A stretch of DNA of 45,021 nt from Thraustochytrium sp. TN22 (GCA_013306675.1 JABLUY010000276.1:1-45021), one strand, 5' to 3'; positions 7,123 through 17,133 are shown, counted from the stretch's first letter. A program made the numbers and translations. The notes: generated by a model from the sequence alone, not told the origin.

Positions 7123-9486
7123 TCATGCGGCGGCCGCGGTGCCCTCCTCGAGCTGCATGAGCACGTCGTGGAGCGCGAGACGCGTCGGGTTGCGCTTCTG
7201 CTGCTCGAGGAAGGCAGAGTGAATTTTGCTGTGCTTGACGTTCGGGTAGACCTTCTGCCAGCCGCCCGTGGCCGAGCGCTCCTTGAAGTACTCGAGGAGG
7301 TACTCCCACTCCATACGCGTGAGTGCCTGGAGCATGTCAATGTCGACGTCCTTGAGCGCCATGAGCAGGTCATTGGCGATGGGCGTCTGCGTGCCAAAGA
7401 GCATGGCGATCATGTCGGACATCATCCGTAGTTTCGTGACCGAGTAGTTGTCGGTCTTGTCCTTGGAGAGCTCCATGCTGGGCTGGCCATTGACCTCAAT
7501 CACGCGCGGGTTCATGTGCTCGTCGACGATGAGGTCGACACCCATGATCTGGAAGCAGTTCGGGCAGTTGTTCGTGTCAGCGTGGCTGCTGTAGAGGCGG
7601 CGCCACTCCTGCTCAGCGCTGAGCATCACGATGGAGATCGCGATCTGCATGCGGTCAAAGAGCGTCTCGTAGCTCTGGCCCGTCTTGGTCAGGTGCTGAC
7701 GCAGGTCCTCAAAGGCCCAGGTGATCTCGCTCACGTTCTGGTGCACGTACTTTTTGTTCACCGAGGTGTTGGTCAGGTACTGCGAGCGCTTGCCGCCCTT
7801 GCGCGCGTGCGGGTCGTACGGGCTGGACGCGAAGCGGATGATGCCACGGTTGTAAACGTAGGCGCGCATCGGCACCGTCGAGGTGACCAGCACGTAGGTG
7901 CGAACGTCCCACTTGTACCCGTCAATCAGGTGCGGGTTGCCCAGGTAGTTCTGCACGATGTGCGTGGACTTACGCAGCTTGCTGAGCTCCGCCTCGCCGT
8001 CCACCACCGTGATGCCCTTGCCACCGCCCATGGTGAGCGGCTTGATGATATAGGACGCCTCCGGGTGCTGCTGCGCGTACTCCTTGGCGGTGTTCCACTC
8101 GCTGGGAAAGATCCAGCAGTGAAAGACGTAGTCAGCGAACATTGCCTCGCCCTGCGTGCCCTGCGACACGGTCTTGCAGAACTTGTCCTTGCTCCACAGC
8201 ACGGCGCGCAGGCCCAGCAGCCGGTTGATGCGCTGGTACCGGTTCACCTTGGCGAGGCCGGCGGACGAGAAACAGCTGTCGTTCTGCAACGCCAGGCAGA
8301 TGAGCACCGGATGCTCGTTCGCCGCCAGCGACTTGGTCGACATGGCGCCTTCCTTCTTGCGCTTCTCCATGCTCCAGTTGGCAGACTTGAAGCCGCGGTA
8401 GTACGTCTCCATGTCGCGCCGCACGTAGTTGGCTTTGCCGTACACGTAGGCGGACCGCAGATCCGTGTGCGCCCAAAAGGAGATGTCCTGCTCGATGCGC
8501 CGCACCTCGTCTGCAAACTGCTGCACGTCGCCTTGGATGACCGGATTCGCGGTGCGCGTCTTGTGCGAGCTGGACTTGGCCTCGGTCGTGCGGTGCGATG
8601 CGCTGGACTCGCTCTCGTCCTCTTCCGCCTCCTCAGCCAAGGCCGCGTAAAAGTCAGCATCGCGCACCTCCGTGCCGGTCAGCGTGACGGCGCTCTCCTC
8701 AAGCGCGGCCTCCACAAGTCGCGCCATTTCCCTCTCTTCCCAGGCCAGCTGGTCCTTGACGCGCTCGCGCCACTGCGCCTCGCCGGCGCGCGCAGGGTCG
8801 CCGTGCGCGATCTCGTTCAGCTCGTTCAGCTCCGCAGTCCAGGCGGCGATCTGGTCCTCCAGCTTATTGGCGAACTCGCGCTCCTCGTCGTCCATGCCCG
8901 AGGTATCCGTGAGCTCCTCCGGCTCGTGACGCACGTCGAAGGAGAACCGCGTCTCCGCGGGCAGCATGCCCTTCTCCATCGTCTTGCGCATGTCCGCCAG
9001 CTTCATATCCAGCATCGTGCCCTCAAGCATCTTGATGCGCGCCTGCTCTGCGGCCTGCTTCTTCTCGCGCTCGAACGCCCGCACCGTTTCGGCGCGAGCC
9101 GACTCCTCGTCCGCGCCCTCGCCGCCACTGTCGTCGTCGTCGCCCTCGCCGTCGCCCTCATTTTCGCCGTCGCCTTCCACATCCTCGCCGTCGCCCTCGC
9201 CGTCGCCCTCGCCGTCCTCCTCGCCGTCGCGCCCGCTGCCGTCCCCGTCTTCATCCTCGCCCTCGCCGCCCTCCTCGCCGCCGCGGGCCGTCTCCACCTG
9301 CACGCTCGTGTCGAGCGCCGCGAACCTGCCCAGCGGATTCACGATCGCACGAGGCAGCGTCTTCTCGTGCTGGCGCAGGTTGTCGTGCATGTCATGGTAC
9401 ACCTGCGTGTTGGTGCCAAAGTTCCACGTCGCCACTAGAACCACCACGCACAGAATGTACAGGTAGTCCAGCCTGCCCAGCCCCAT
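7123..9486 (-). CDS. Tubulin-tyrosine-ligase-family enzyme with N-terminal membrane anchor
   Basis: The protein has 787 residues. An N-terminal hydrophobic helix (about residues 6-23, YLYILCVVVLVATW) with no obvious cleavage site looks like a signal anchor. A very acidic repeat follows (about 70-125, Glu/Gly/Asp from a hexanucleotide-type repeat), then helical sequence. The TTL ATP-grasp domain spans roughly residues 330-720: ANWSMEKRKKEGAMSTK, the nucleotide-binding YIIKPLTMGGGKGI, WDVRTYVLVTS, and the metal/ATP motif VDLIVDEHMNPRVIEVNGQPSM. These key residues are intact, so it should ligate an amino acid to a protein carboxylate. Typical TTLs are cytosolic and act on tubulin. The anchor would place this domain in the secretory lumen if inserted as type II, so the substrate is unclear. 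It is divergent from WDR90 across about 1.1 kb. Confidence 0.88.
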   Translation of the reverse strand: MGLGRLDYLYILCVVVLVATWNFGTNTQVYHDMHDNLRQHEKTLPRAIVNPLGRFAALDTSVQVETARGGEEGGEGEDEDGDGSGRDGEEDGEGDGEGDGEDVEGDGENEGDGEGDDDDSGGEGADEESARAETVRAFEREKKQAAEQARIKMLEGTMLDMKLADMRKTMEKGMLPAETRFSFDVRHEPEELTDTSGMDDEEREFANKLEDQIAAWTAELNELNEIAHGDPARAGEAQWRERVKDQLAWEEREMARLVEAALEESAVTLTGTEVRDADFYAALAEEAEEDESESSASHRTTEAKSSSHKTRTANPVIQGDVQQFADEVRRIEQDISFWAHTDLRSAYVYGKANYVRRDMETYYRGFKSANWSMEKRKKEGAMSTKSLAANEHPVLICLALQNDSCFSSAGLAKVNRYQRINRLLGLRAVLWSKDKFCKTVSQGTQGEAMFADYVFHCWIFPSEWNTAKEYAQQHPEASYIIKPLTMGGGKGITVVDGEAELSKLRKSTHIVQNYLGNPHLIDGYKWDVRTYVLVTSTVPMRAYVYNRGIIRFASSPYDPHARKGGKRSQYLTNTSVNKKYVHQNVSEITWAFEDLRQHLTKTGQSYETLFDRMQIAISIVMLSAEQEWRRLYSSHADTNNCPNCFQIMGVDLIVDEHMNPRVIEVNGQPSMELSKDKTDNYSVTKLRMMSDMIAMLFGTQTPIANDLLMALKDVDIDMLQALTRMEWEYLLEYFKERSATGGWQKVYPNVKHSKIHSAFLEQQKRNPTRLALHDVLMQLEEGTAAAA

Positions 9487-10570
9487 GGTGCCTAGCGCGG
9501 GACCGCGAGCCGACCGTGCCTACGCAGCTCAGCAAGCCTAGCGAGCCGAGTATGGTCTAGTCGGGTCGGGACGGGTCGGGTCGACTCGCCTTGAGCGCGC
9601 TGGCGCCGTGCCACCGCCAGCGAGCGCCTCGTCGCGCGCGTCCCGCGCGACCCGCACCGGCTCGCCTCGCCGCGCCTCGCCGCGCTGCGCCGCAGCCGCG
9701 ATCGGCCCGCGCGCCGAGTCTGCCGCGGCCCTCGCCGCGGCCCCCGCCCGCAGCGCCCGCGCCGCCCGCGCCGCCGGCCCGGCGATGCGCGATTGCGGTC
9801 GATCGAGCGCTCCCGCTCCTCTGCTGCACCAACTTGAACGTGTCGTCCACGGAGCCGACGTTGGACCGCGGTACCGTGCACGACTCGCCTCGGCTCAAAA
9901 TCAGAAATAAATGAATGAATGAATGAACGAATGAATTCCGCCTGACGGTGAGGCAAGCAAGAGGACTCCGTCTCCCAACGACGGCGCGTTGCGCTCGAGC
10001 AGAGCACGAGATCCGGATTGACTGACTGTGAGCGCCTCACGACCTCTCTGTCAGACGGAGATGAAGCGCAGAACGCCAGGAGGCCATGGCGCAGCAAGCG
10101 CAAGCGCCGTAGTCCCTCGACCTCACGTCGACTGCGCTAGGAGGTCGGATACCAATCCACGTGTTCGCCAGCCTGCCATCATGAAAGTTCTTCCCGCAGT
10201 CGTCGCTTCCACCGAGATCGTCAATTGCATCGTTCGTCTGCGCGTCCGCAATGCTGCGAAGCCGATGCGTCACGATGCACTCGGCACGAAGCGCAAGCAG
10301 AAGGCAGGATGCGCTTCGTGCACAGCTCTTGATGCACGCCGTTCACGCGGCCGCCTACGCGCCCTGCGGCCGGCCACGGCTGTTATCTTAGTAAGTTGCC
10401 ACTCTGACTGACAGTGAGTGAGGCGGCGGCAGCTGGGCTCGAGCTCCAGTTCGTCAAACCGCCGCCGATCCGCAAAGGGAAAAACCGGCGCGCGACTCGG
10501 CTCGGACGGTCGGTCGCGCGCGCGCGGCAGTGGCGGCGGCGGCGGCGGCGGCGGCGGGCGCGGCGGCAGG
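9487..10570. promoter_or_regulatory. Divergent intergenic region between TTL-like and WDR90 genes
   Basis: This 1.1 kb presumably holds both promoters. 9490-9800 is extremely GC-rich. An (GAAT)n microsatellite sits at 9908-9936. The word TGACNGTGAG occurs three times (about 9943, 10024 and 10411). A 24-nt segment at 10391-10414 starts GTAAGTTGCC and ends GACTGACAG, so it looks like a tiny intron in the WDR90 leader. A minus-strand open frame at 10037-10273 (starting MTHRLRSIADAQ) has mildly coding-like codons, but no homologue is recognisable and I do not call it a gene. Confidence 0.4.
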
Positions 10571-13500
10571 ATGGCGTCGGGGTCGACGGCGTCGAGCGTG
10601 TGGCAGCGGCCGTTCGTGGACGTGTTCCGGCTGGTGGGGCTGAGCACGGGCTCATGGGCGACCTGCGAGCGCGAGGGCAACGTGCGGCAGGCGCTGGACA
10701 AGGAGATTGGCAAGAACGTGGTGCGCGTGGCCGGCGCCGTGCCGGCGGCCAACCGGCTCGTGGTGCCGGGCAAGAAGTTCAACGGGCTTGGGCTCACCGG
10801 CAGCTTCGTGTACCTGCAGGTGCGGCCGCTGCAGCACCAGCCGTTCACCGTGGTGGTCGAAGTGCTCTGCGAGGACGGCAGCGCGACGCGCATCGCCGTG
10901 AGCAACCTCTTCCGCGTGTACGGCCGCCGCGGCCAGCGCGTGCTGGTGCCGGTGGATCTGGCGGACGCCTGGACCACCGTGGCACTCGACGTACCAGCCC
11001 TACTGGAGCGCTTCAAGGACCCGGCGCGGCCCAGCAAGTACTGGTGCCTGCGCAGCGTCTCCTTCACGGCGGGCATCCAGGTCCGCAACATCTTCACGGC
11101 CGAGACGCCGTACCGCTCGACGCCCGGCGTCGGCGATGTTGACCTTGCCGCGGAGGCCAGTCTGGACGACCTCCCGGCCGCAATGCAAATGTCCAGATCT
11201 AAGCCCAACCTCGTGATCTGGGCGCCTGCCATTCCGCACAACGCTCACTACGCATCGGTGCCTAGCGTTCCGGTGCGCTCCGTGGCGGCCGGGAGCAGCG
11301 GCGCTCTCCCGGCGACGCCGGCCTCTCCACCCGCGCCGGCCGCGGAGTCTTCGCCCTCGCCCTCCAAAAAGAAGGCGCCCAGGGGCAAGCCCAGTAAGCC
11401 TCCTGCGACCCCAGCATCGCAGTCGCCCGCTCCGGCGACCCCGGCGAGCCGAGCGGGTGCGGAGAACGCACCCGCAGCCGCAAACCAGCCTGCGCGCTCG
11501 AGTCCAGCCCGCGCCGCAAGCGAGGAGGCGGGTCTGGGACCGGCGCGCAAGCCACGGCCCGCGGCCGCCGCAGCGACCTCGGTCCCAGCGCTGCGCCCAG
11601 ATCCGATCATGAAGCTCCACACGTACCTGGGCCACTCGTGCTCGTTGGACAGCGCCAAACCGATCTGGACGCGCGACGGCCGGCACCTGGTGTACGCAAG
11701 CGCGCGGAACATCATCGTGGCGCGCGCGGAGGAGCCCAAGCGCCACCAGCGCATGCTGCTGGGTCACACGGACCGCGTGGACTGCCTGGCGCTGGACCCG
11801 GACGGCGTGCTGTTGGCGTCCTCGCAACGAGGCCGCAACCCTGTCATTCGGCTCTGGGAGCTCAAGTCCGGCAAGTGCGCCGCCGTGCTGGCCACCTGCC
11901 CCGGCGGCGGCCTGCACTCGCTCGACTTTAGCGCCGACGGTGGCTTCTTGTGCGCCGTGGGCCGCGACGAGCACAACCGCACCCAGCTCTGCGTGTGGAC
12001 CGTGGCCGGTCTGCACGGCAAGCGCAGCTTTGGGGCCGCCACGGTGCTGCAGCAGGGCGCGGCGGCCGCCGACGCGCGCATTGCGCTAGTGGCGCGCCAG
12101 ACGTGCGAGTTCGACGTGACGCGCGTGCGCTTTTCGCCGCACGACGCGCACCAGCTCGTCTCGTGCGGCCGCGAGAACATCCGCTTCTGGCGCATCCGCA
12201 ACAGGCACCTTCCCGGGACGCCTGTGGTCCTGAACGAGTTCGCGCGCAAGGCCACCTTTACAGACCTCGCGTTTGAGACCGCGGCGCTGGGCGAGGCGGC
12301 CGTGGCGCCCAGCGCGGGCAGTGCACCGGGCAGCGCAGACCGTCGCGTCTTCTTCGGCACCAACCTCGGCACAGTGGCAGCCGTGCACTACGAGCGCCGC
12401 GCCGTGCTCTGCATCTACCGCCTGCATGACGGACCCATCCACGCGCTCGCGGTGAACGAGGGCTTTTGTGTGACGGCGTCCGAGGACCGCCACGTGCGCG
12501 TGTGGCCGCTCGACTTCGCGGACTTTTTCCTGGAGGCCCGCCACGAGGCGGCCGTGGCCTCTGTGGACGTGTCCCCGGACGGCCTCAAGATCCTCACCAG
12601 CACCACGGCCGGCGTGCTCGGAGTTCTGGATGTCTCCTCGCACTCGCACACCGCCCTGCTGCGCTCGCACAGCAGCGAGGTCTCGTGCGTCACCTTCCGT
12701 TGCGGGTCGCACGGAGAGAACGAGATGGCTACGGCCTCCGCCGACGGCACCGTGCGCGTGTGGTCCGTGCCGGGGTGCGAGCAGTTGTACGAGTTCGTCT
12801 CCGAGGCCGACCCGGCCCGCTGCCTCGCCTACCACCCGGACCCGGATCAGAATCTGCTGATCTGCGGCTACGCGTCCGGCACGCTGCGCGTCTTTGACGT
12901 GCGCGGCACGGCGCTCATCTATGAGTACAAGCAGCATGCGGGCGCCGTGCTGGGCGTCGGCGTGCACCCGGCTGGCCATTGCGCCTTTTCTCTTGGCGCC
13001 GACGGCCACGTTTGCGTCTACGACAGCGCGCACTTTTACCAGCCGTCCAAGATGATCGCGCTGGAGGACGCCCAGGGCCCACTCCATGCGTCTGCGCCGG
13101 CGCCGGTGGACGCTGCTGCGGCCGCAGCCGCACGACGCTCGCCGCGCGGGCTTGCCGTGGACCCGGCAGGCCGCCTGCTGGCCGCCGCGCACCCAACGCG
13201 GCCCGAGGTCGTCCTGCTGGACGTGCGGCCCGATCTCAGTCTCGTGGACATGGGCGTCACGCTGCGCGTGAAGCGCTCGCTCGCGCGCGGCTTTGGCCGC
13301 GACACGCGCTTCCTTTCACTGGCCTTCGCCTCGCATGGCGGTGAGCTCGTCGCGTCCACGAGCGACAACCGCATCGTCAAGTACCGTCTCCTGCACAGCG
13401 CGGACGCCGGCTGGGACGCCACTCTCGTGCGTGACGTGCACTCCATGCACCCAGGTGCCATTGGCGCGCTCGCCCTCAGCCCCTTTGGTTCGGACTACCT

Positions 13501-15850
13501 CGCGACCGCCGGCGATGACCTCATGCTCCAGGTGTGGGACGCGCGCATGGCCGGCGCTACGCCAACGCTGCAGCGCTTCATCGGCCACGCCGCCGAGGTG
13601 CTGGACGCCAGCTTCTCGGTCGACGGCCGCTTCCTTGCCTCGGTCGGTGCGGACCAGACCATGCTGGTCTGGGAGTTCGCCGGCCAGCCCTCGCAGGACC
13701 CCTTCGCGGACACCCCCTTGGGCGCGCAACTGGCTCTCGGCGATGAATCCGCGTCCACGCCGCCCTCACCGGACGCAGAGGCTCCTGCGGAGGCGCAAGC
13801 CCCAAGCGCGCCGGCACCGCAGCCCCGACCGCCGCCTCAGCTGCGCGCCGCCGTGCGGCCGAGTCGCGAGCTCTCGTCGCGGCGCATGCAGCGCGCGCGG
13901 TGCCTCGCGGAGGCGCCACAGCCCGCGCGTCTGGTCGGGCTCAACGTGAGCTCGGCTTCCGTGCTGGGCTGGAACCCGACGACAGGGCTCTTCTTGTACT
14001 CGAGCGGGCGAAGCGTGGTCTTCGAGGACCTGGCGACACAGGCGCAGCAGATCTTCGCAAGGCACCAGAGCACGGTGGCCGCCATCGCGGTGAGCTCGAG
14101 CGGGCGCCTGGCCGCTTCGGCGGCCGGCCTCGCGTCGCCGCACGTGCGGGCCGGCACCGAGGGCGCTGTCGACAGCGCGGAGATCGTCGTGTACGCCGCA
14201 GACAAGGACGGCTGCATGCGCGTGCTGCACGAGCTGGTGGGTCACCTACACGCGGGCGTGCAGGCGCTGGAGTTCTCTGCGGACGACGCGCGGCTCGCGT
14301 CGATTGGGGCCGCGGGCAATGGGATGCTCTGCGTGTGGGATCTGGCGCACGGCACGCTGCAGGCAAGCCAGCGGCTCGTGGACGGGCCCGCCCCCGACCT
14401 GCGGTGGGTCGCAGCCAGCACGGTGGCGACGGCCGGGCCGGGCGGCCTGGTGGCGCTCTGGGGCGTGGGCGCGGATGCCTCGGCAGAGGGCATTGAGCTG
14501 CGCGCTACGCATCGGTGTGTGCCGGCGGAGCGCGACGTGCAGCTCACGTGCATGGCGCGCGCGCCCAAGTGGCTGGTGCGTGCGCACCAAGCAGAGGGCG
14601 TACTGGCGCTGGGCGACACGAGCGGCGAGGTGCGCGTGCTGGCGCTGCCCGAGGCCGTGGAGCTGGCACGCTGGCAGGCCGCCGAGGACGAGATCACGGC
14701 GCTGGTGTGGTGTGACAAGTACCTGGTGGTGGGCGTGCGCTCGGGTGTCGTGGTGCTCTGGGACGTTGGCGAACAATACCCGGATGGCGGCCAAGTCCCG
14801 GCGCACGTGCTGGCGTACAAGGGCGCGGTCGTGGACCTAGCGTGGCAAGCCCAAGGCGAGGACGGCCTCGTCGTGACGGCCCAGGGCGTCTGCATGTACA
14901 CGAGTGTGCCGCAGCAGCAGCAGGTGCCGCTCGTGCGCTCACATGCTGGCTTGGTCCGGACGCTGACGCTGAGTGCGGACGGCGCTCTCCTCGCGACCTG
15001 CGCGGCGGACGGCACCGCAAGCCTCTGGGAAGCCACCAGCCTTGAGCTGGTGGCGCAGGTGAGCGTCTCCGAGGCCGAGGTCATGATTCGCGACCTCGCC
15101 TTCTTGGCTCAGGTAGGGGCGGAGGAGGAAGAGGCGGGAGCGGCCGAGGCCCGCGGCGGCACGTTGTGCGCCCTGGCGTGCTCGGATGGCAGCCTGCGCG
15201 TGGTGGATGTGATCTCCTCCGAGGCCGTGGCGCAGATCCAGGTGGGTACCGACGGAGACGGCCTCGTCGCCCTGCGCCGCACCGGCAACTGGCTCGTTGC
15301 GGCGTCATCGCGCGGGGCGGTAGTGGCTCTGCAAGTCGATGCAGACGCGGTGGGTCTCGAAGACACTCCGCTCGTGACGCTGCAGGAGGCTGCGGACCTT
15401 GGCGCGCCGCCCCATCTTCTCTGCGATACGCGGTACCCGGACCTGGTCGTGGTTGTGGATGCGAGCGGCGACGTCCGCGTGCACGAGTTCCTGCACGACA
15501 AGCCTACCGTGGTGGTCTCGCTGACGCAGCAAGGCTGCCGATTCGCGAGCTTCTCGATGGCTACGAGTGACGTTCTGATATGCGCGAGCGACCGTGCCCT
15601 CCTGCAGATCCCGCTGGGCGAGACGTGCGCACCGCTCAAGGACGACTTGGATCTGCACGTGGGCGAGACTGTCACGGCTCTGGCGGGCGACCTGCTGGGC
15701 ACCAGCCATGGTCGCGTCCTGCGGTTGGCTGCGCGCAACGAGCTCGCTGTGCTCTACGACGGTCACCTCGGCGCGGTCGACGCCCTGATTTGCGCGAGCG
15801 GCACGGCCTTTTCCGCGGCGGGCCGCGAGCTCGTGGGCATGCGTCTGTGA
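10571..15850 (+). CDS. WDR90: WDR90/POC16 centriolar protein (CFA20-like domain plus WD40 repeats)
   Basis: The 1759-residue protein starts MASGSTASSVWQRPFVDVF. Residues about 8-210 match the CFA20/DUF667 domain found at the start of WDR90/POC16: WQRPFVDVFR, LGLTGSFVYLQVRPL, SNLFRVYG, and RSVSFTAGIQVRNIFTAE. A Pro/Ala/Ser linker follows (about 235-340). A long series of WD40 repeats comes next (for example LLGHTDRVDCLAL, GTVRVWSVPG, FIGHAAEVLDASFS). A second low-complexity linker lies near residues 1055-1115, and more WD40 blades run to the end. In animals and green algae this protein sits in the centriole wall inner scaffold, with the CFA20-like part binding microtubules. Length and order equal the family norm. 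It has no intron, and an AATAAA signal lies 13 bp after the stop. The open frame extends 51 codons upstream of the chosen ATG but is Ser/Arg/Gly filler. Confidence 0.93.
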   Translation: MASGSTASSVWQRPFVDVFRLVGLSTGSWATCEREGNVRQALDKEIGKNVVRVAGAVPAANRLVVPGKKFNGLGLTGSFVYLQVRPLQHQPFTVVVEVLCEDGSATRIAVSNLFRVYGRRGQRVLVPVDLADAWTTVALDVPALLERFKDPARPSKYWCLRSVSFTAGIQVRNIFTAETPYRSTPGVGDVDLAAEASLDDLPAAMQMSRSKPNLVIWAPAIPHNAHYASVPSVPVRSVAAGSSGALPATPASPPAPAAESSPSPSKKKAPRGKPSKPPATPASQSPAPATPASRAGAENAPAAANQPARSSPARAASEEAGLGPARKPRPAAAAATSVPALRPDPIMKLHTYLGHSCSLDSAKPIWTRDGRHLVYASARNIIVARAEEPKRHQRMLLGHTDRVDCLALDPDGVLLASSQRGRNPVIRLWELKSGKCAAVLATCPGGGLHSLDFSADGGFLCAVGRDEHNRTQLCVWTVAGLHGKRSFGAATVLQQGAAAADARIALVARQTCEFDVTRVRFSPHDAHQLVSCGRENIRFWRIRNRHLPGTPVVLNEFARKATFTDLAFETAALGEAAVAPSAGSAPGSADRRVFFGTNLGTVAAVHYERRAVLCIYRLHDGPIHALAVNEGFCVTASEDRHVRVWPLDFADFFLEARHEAAVASVDVSPDGLKILTSTTAGVLGVLDVSSHSHTALLRSHSSEVSCVTFRCGSHGENEMATASADGTVRVWSVPGCEQLYEFVSEADPARCLAYHPDPDQNLLICGYASGTLRVFDVRGTALIYEYKQHAGAVLGVGVHPAGHCAFSLGADGHVCVYDSAHFYQPSKMIALEDAQGPLHASAPAPVDAAAAAAARRSPRGLAVDPAGRLLAAAHPTRPEVVLLDVRPDLSLVDMGVTLRVKRSLARGFGRDTRFLSLAFASHGGELVASTSDNRIVKYRLLHSADAGWDATLVRDVHSMHPGAIGALALSPFGSDYLATAGDDLMLQVWDARMAGATPTLQRFIGHAAEVLDASFSVDGRFLASVGADQTMLVWEFAGQPSQDPFADTPLGAQLALGDESASTPPSPDAEAPAEAQAPSAPAPQPRPPPQLRAAVRPSRELSSRRMQRARCLAEAPQPARLVGLNVSSASVLGWNPTTGLFLYSSGRSVVFEDLATQAQQIFARHQSTVAAIAVSSSGRLAASAAGLASPHVRAGTEGAVDSAEIVVYAADKDGCMRVLHELVGHLHAGVQALEFSADDARLASIGAAGNGMLCVWDLAHGTLQASQRLVDGPAPDLRWVAASTVATAGPGGLVALWGVGADASAEGIELRATHRCVPAERDVQLTCMARAPKWLVRAHQAEGVLALGDTSGEVRVLALPEAVELARWQAAEDEITALVWCDKYLVVGVRSGVVVLWDVGEQYPDGGQVPAHVLAYKGAVVDLAWQAQGEDGLVVTAQGVCMYTSVPQQQQVPLVRSHAGLVRTLTLSADGALLATCAADGTASLWEATSLELVAQVSVSEAEVMIRDLAFLAQVGAEEEEAGAAEARGGTLCALACSDGSLRVVDVISSEAVAQIQVGTDGDGLVALRRTGNWLVAASSRGAVVALQVDADAVGLEDTPLVTLQEAADLGAPPHLLCDTRYPDLVVVVDASGDVRVHEFLHDKPTVVVSLTQQGCRFASFSMATSDVLICASDRALLQIPLGETCAPLKDDLDLHVGETVTALAGDLLGTSHGRVLRLAARNELAVLYDGHLGAVDALICASGTAFSAAGRELVGMRL

Positions 15851-15862
15851 TACACACGGGAA

Positions 15863-15868
15863 AATAAA
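15863..15868 (+). terminator. AATAAA polyadenylation signal of the WDR90 gene
   Basis: A canonical AATAAA hexamer stands 13 bp past the TGA at 15848-15850, in sequence of locally lower GC. Confidence 0.6.
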
Positions 15869-16057
15869 ACGAGGAACTGTTTCACATCAAGTTGCGATGC
15901 ACGAAAGGGGAGGCTGCCTCCTCAGGGGTCGTGCTCCTTCCATTCTTCATACCAAACATTATCATGGCCGAGTTGAATCGCATCACATCGTGAATCGATT
16001 GGAAGCGAGTCAGGTCGAATTGTGTCGGATTGACCGTGAGTCGATCGAGAAAGACTC

Positions 16058-16354
16058 TCATACAAGGTTTTCCGTGCTGTTGCCGACGCCCGCCGAGGAG
16101 TGTGGCACGTGGGCGCCGTTGTCGGACGAAAAGAGCATCTTGACGCTGACCAGGCACTCGGTGACGATGGCCGCGCCGATGAGCGCGCCGCTCACAGCGC
16201 GCGCGACGCAGGTCCTGCACAGGCCCCCCGGGTCGCACGACTCGCTCCCTCCATCGCGCGTCTCCACGATGGCGTTGTCCACGCGCGCCAGCAGCTCGCG
16301 GTAGTAGTCGTCGCCGCGCGCCGCGGCCGCGCCTCCGTCGTCCGCGCCGCTCAT
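16058..16354 (-). CDS. Small protein with one hydrophobic helix, unknown function
   Basis: The protein has 98 residues, from the first true ATG in a longer open frame (MSGADDGGAAAARGDDYYRE). An N-terminal amphipathic part (YYRELLARVDNAIVETRDG) is followed by a short Cys motif (CDPGGLCRTC). A hydrophobic segment (about residues 54-75, AVSGALIGAAIVTECLVSV) could span a membrane once, and a polar Ser/Asn tail ends the protein. I recognise no family. Cys pairs before a single helix occur in some small mitochondrial inner-membrane proteins, but nothing here proves that. It is convergent with WDR90 (207 bp between stops), and its upstream side is GC-rich and then a repeat island. Confidence 0.5.
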   Translation of the reverse strand: MSGADDGGAAAARGDDYYRELLARVDNAIVETRDGGSESCDPGGLCRTCVARAVSGALIGAAIVTECLVSVKMLFSSDNGAHVPHSSAGVGNSTENLV

Positions 16355-16527
16355 GCCGCTCGAGCCGCGCCGCGCCCGTCTGCGCCCGCGCGCTCGCTCG
16401 CGCCCGCGCGCTCGTGCCCGCGCCCGCGCCGCGCCCGCGCCCGCGCCCGCGCCGCCCGAGCCGCCCGCGCGCGGCGTCCGCCCGGTAGGCGCTCTGGGCT
16501 GCGCAGAGAGAGAGCTACGACGAGCCT

Positions 16528-16887
16528 GACGCGGACCTGCTGAGCAGCGCGGGCGACAAGGGCGCGGGCGACAAGGGCGCGAGCGCCGACCTGAAGGACG
16601 AGGCGACTTGCACGCGAGATGGCGCACCAGGTGGCACGCTGAGCAAGCTGCGCAAGCTGAGCAAGCTGCGCAAGCTGAGCAAGCTGAGCAAGCTGAGCTC
16701 GTGTCCTTGAAGACGCAGCTGACGCAGCTGACGCAGATGACGCAGCTGACGCAGCTGACGCGGACCTGGTGCTGGCGAGCATTCAACAACGAGGACCGGC
16801 GCGGGCGACCAGGGCGCGGGCGCCGACCTGGAGAACGAGGCGACTTGCAAGGGAGATCGCGCGCCGAGTGGCATGCTGAGCAAGCTG
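16528..16887. repeat. Nested repeat island: 9-bp minisatellites inside a ~125 bp direct duplication
   Basis: Two diverged direct copies (about 16528-16650 and 16757-16887) share the order GACGCGGACCTG, GCGGGCGAC.AGGGCGCG, GCCGACCTG.AG.ACGAGGCGACTTGCA, and CTGAGCAAGCTG. Between them lie two 9-bp minisatellites: AGCAAGCTG/CGCAAGCTG units (16639-16696) and GACGCAGCT units (16712-16768). On the + strand both copies read in a coding-like frame (AGDKGASADLKDEATC versus AGDQGAGADLENEATC). The first ends at a stop after (LSK)n, and the second runs on to about 17050. No ATG-led gene can be built, so it may be a relic, an exon, or non-coding. Confidence 0.8.
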
Positions 16888-17133
16888 TTCTTGAGAATGC
16901 AGCTGCTATGGATGGACCGCGACCGCGAGCTTGCCCAGTGCCGGAGTCAAGGCGACTATCCGAGGCGCGGGACCGCGATGCGATGCGTAGGTCTTAGCGA
17001 TAACAGGATTGTGCACGGGGTAATAAGTCAATATACGAAGCCTAAAACGAGCGCGGGCGTCGCGCGTGCTCCCAAGCTACGCGCGAGGTCGCCAGTGAGG
17101 GCCCTGGCATGGGTAGGCGCTGCGAACCGTCTC

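Noticed and set aside
7516-9438. 640-codon open frame antisense to the TTL-like gene
   Set aside because: It is Val/Leu/Arg/His filler produced by G/C-ending codons on the real strand, with no motif.
10037-10273. 78-codon minus-strand frame between TTL-like and WDR90 genes
   Set aside because: Codon pattern is mildly coding-like but weak, with no homologue or transcript signal visible.
16608-16997. Minisatellite arrays considered as a CRISPR array
   Set aside because: The units are contiguous 9-mers without spacers, and the context is eukaryotic.
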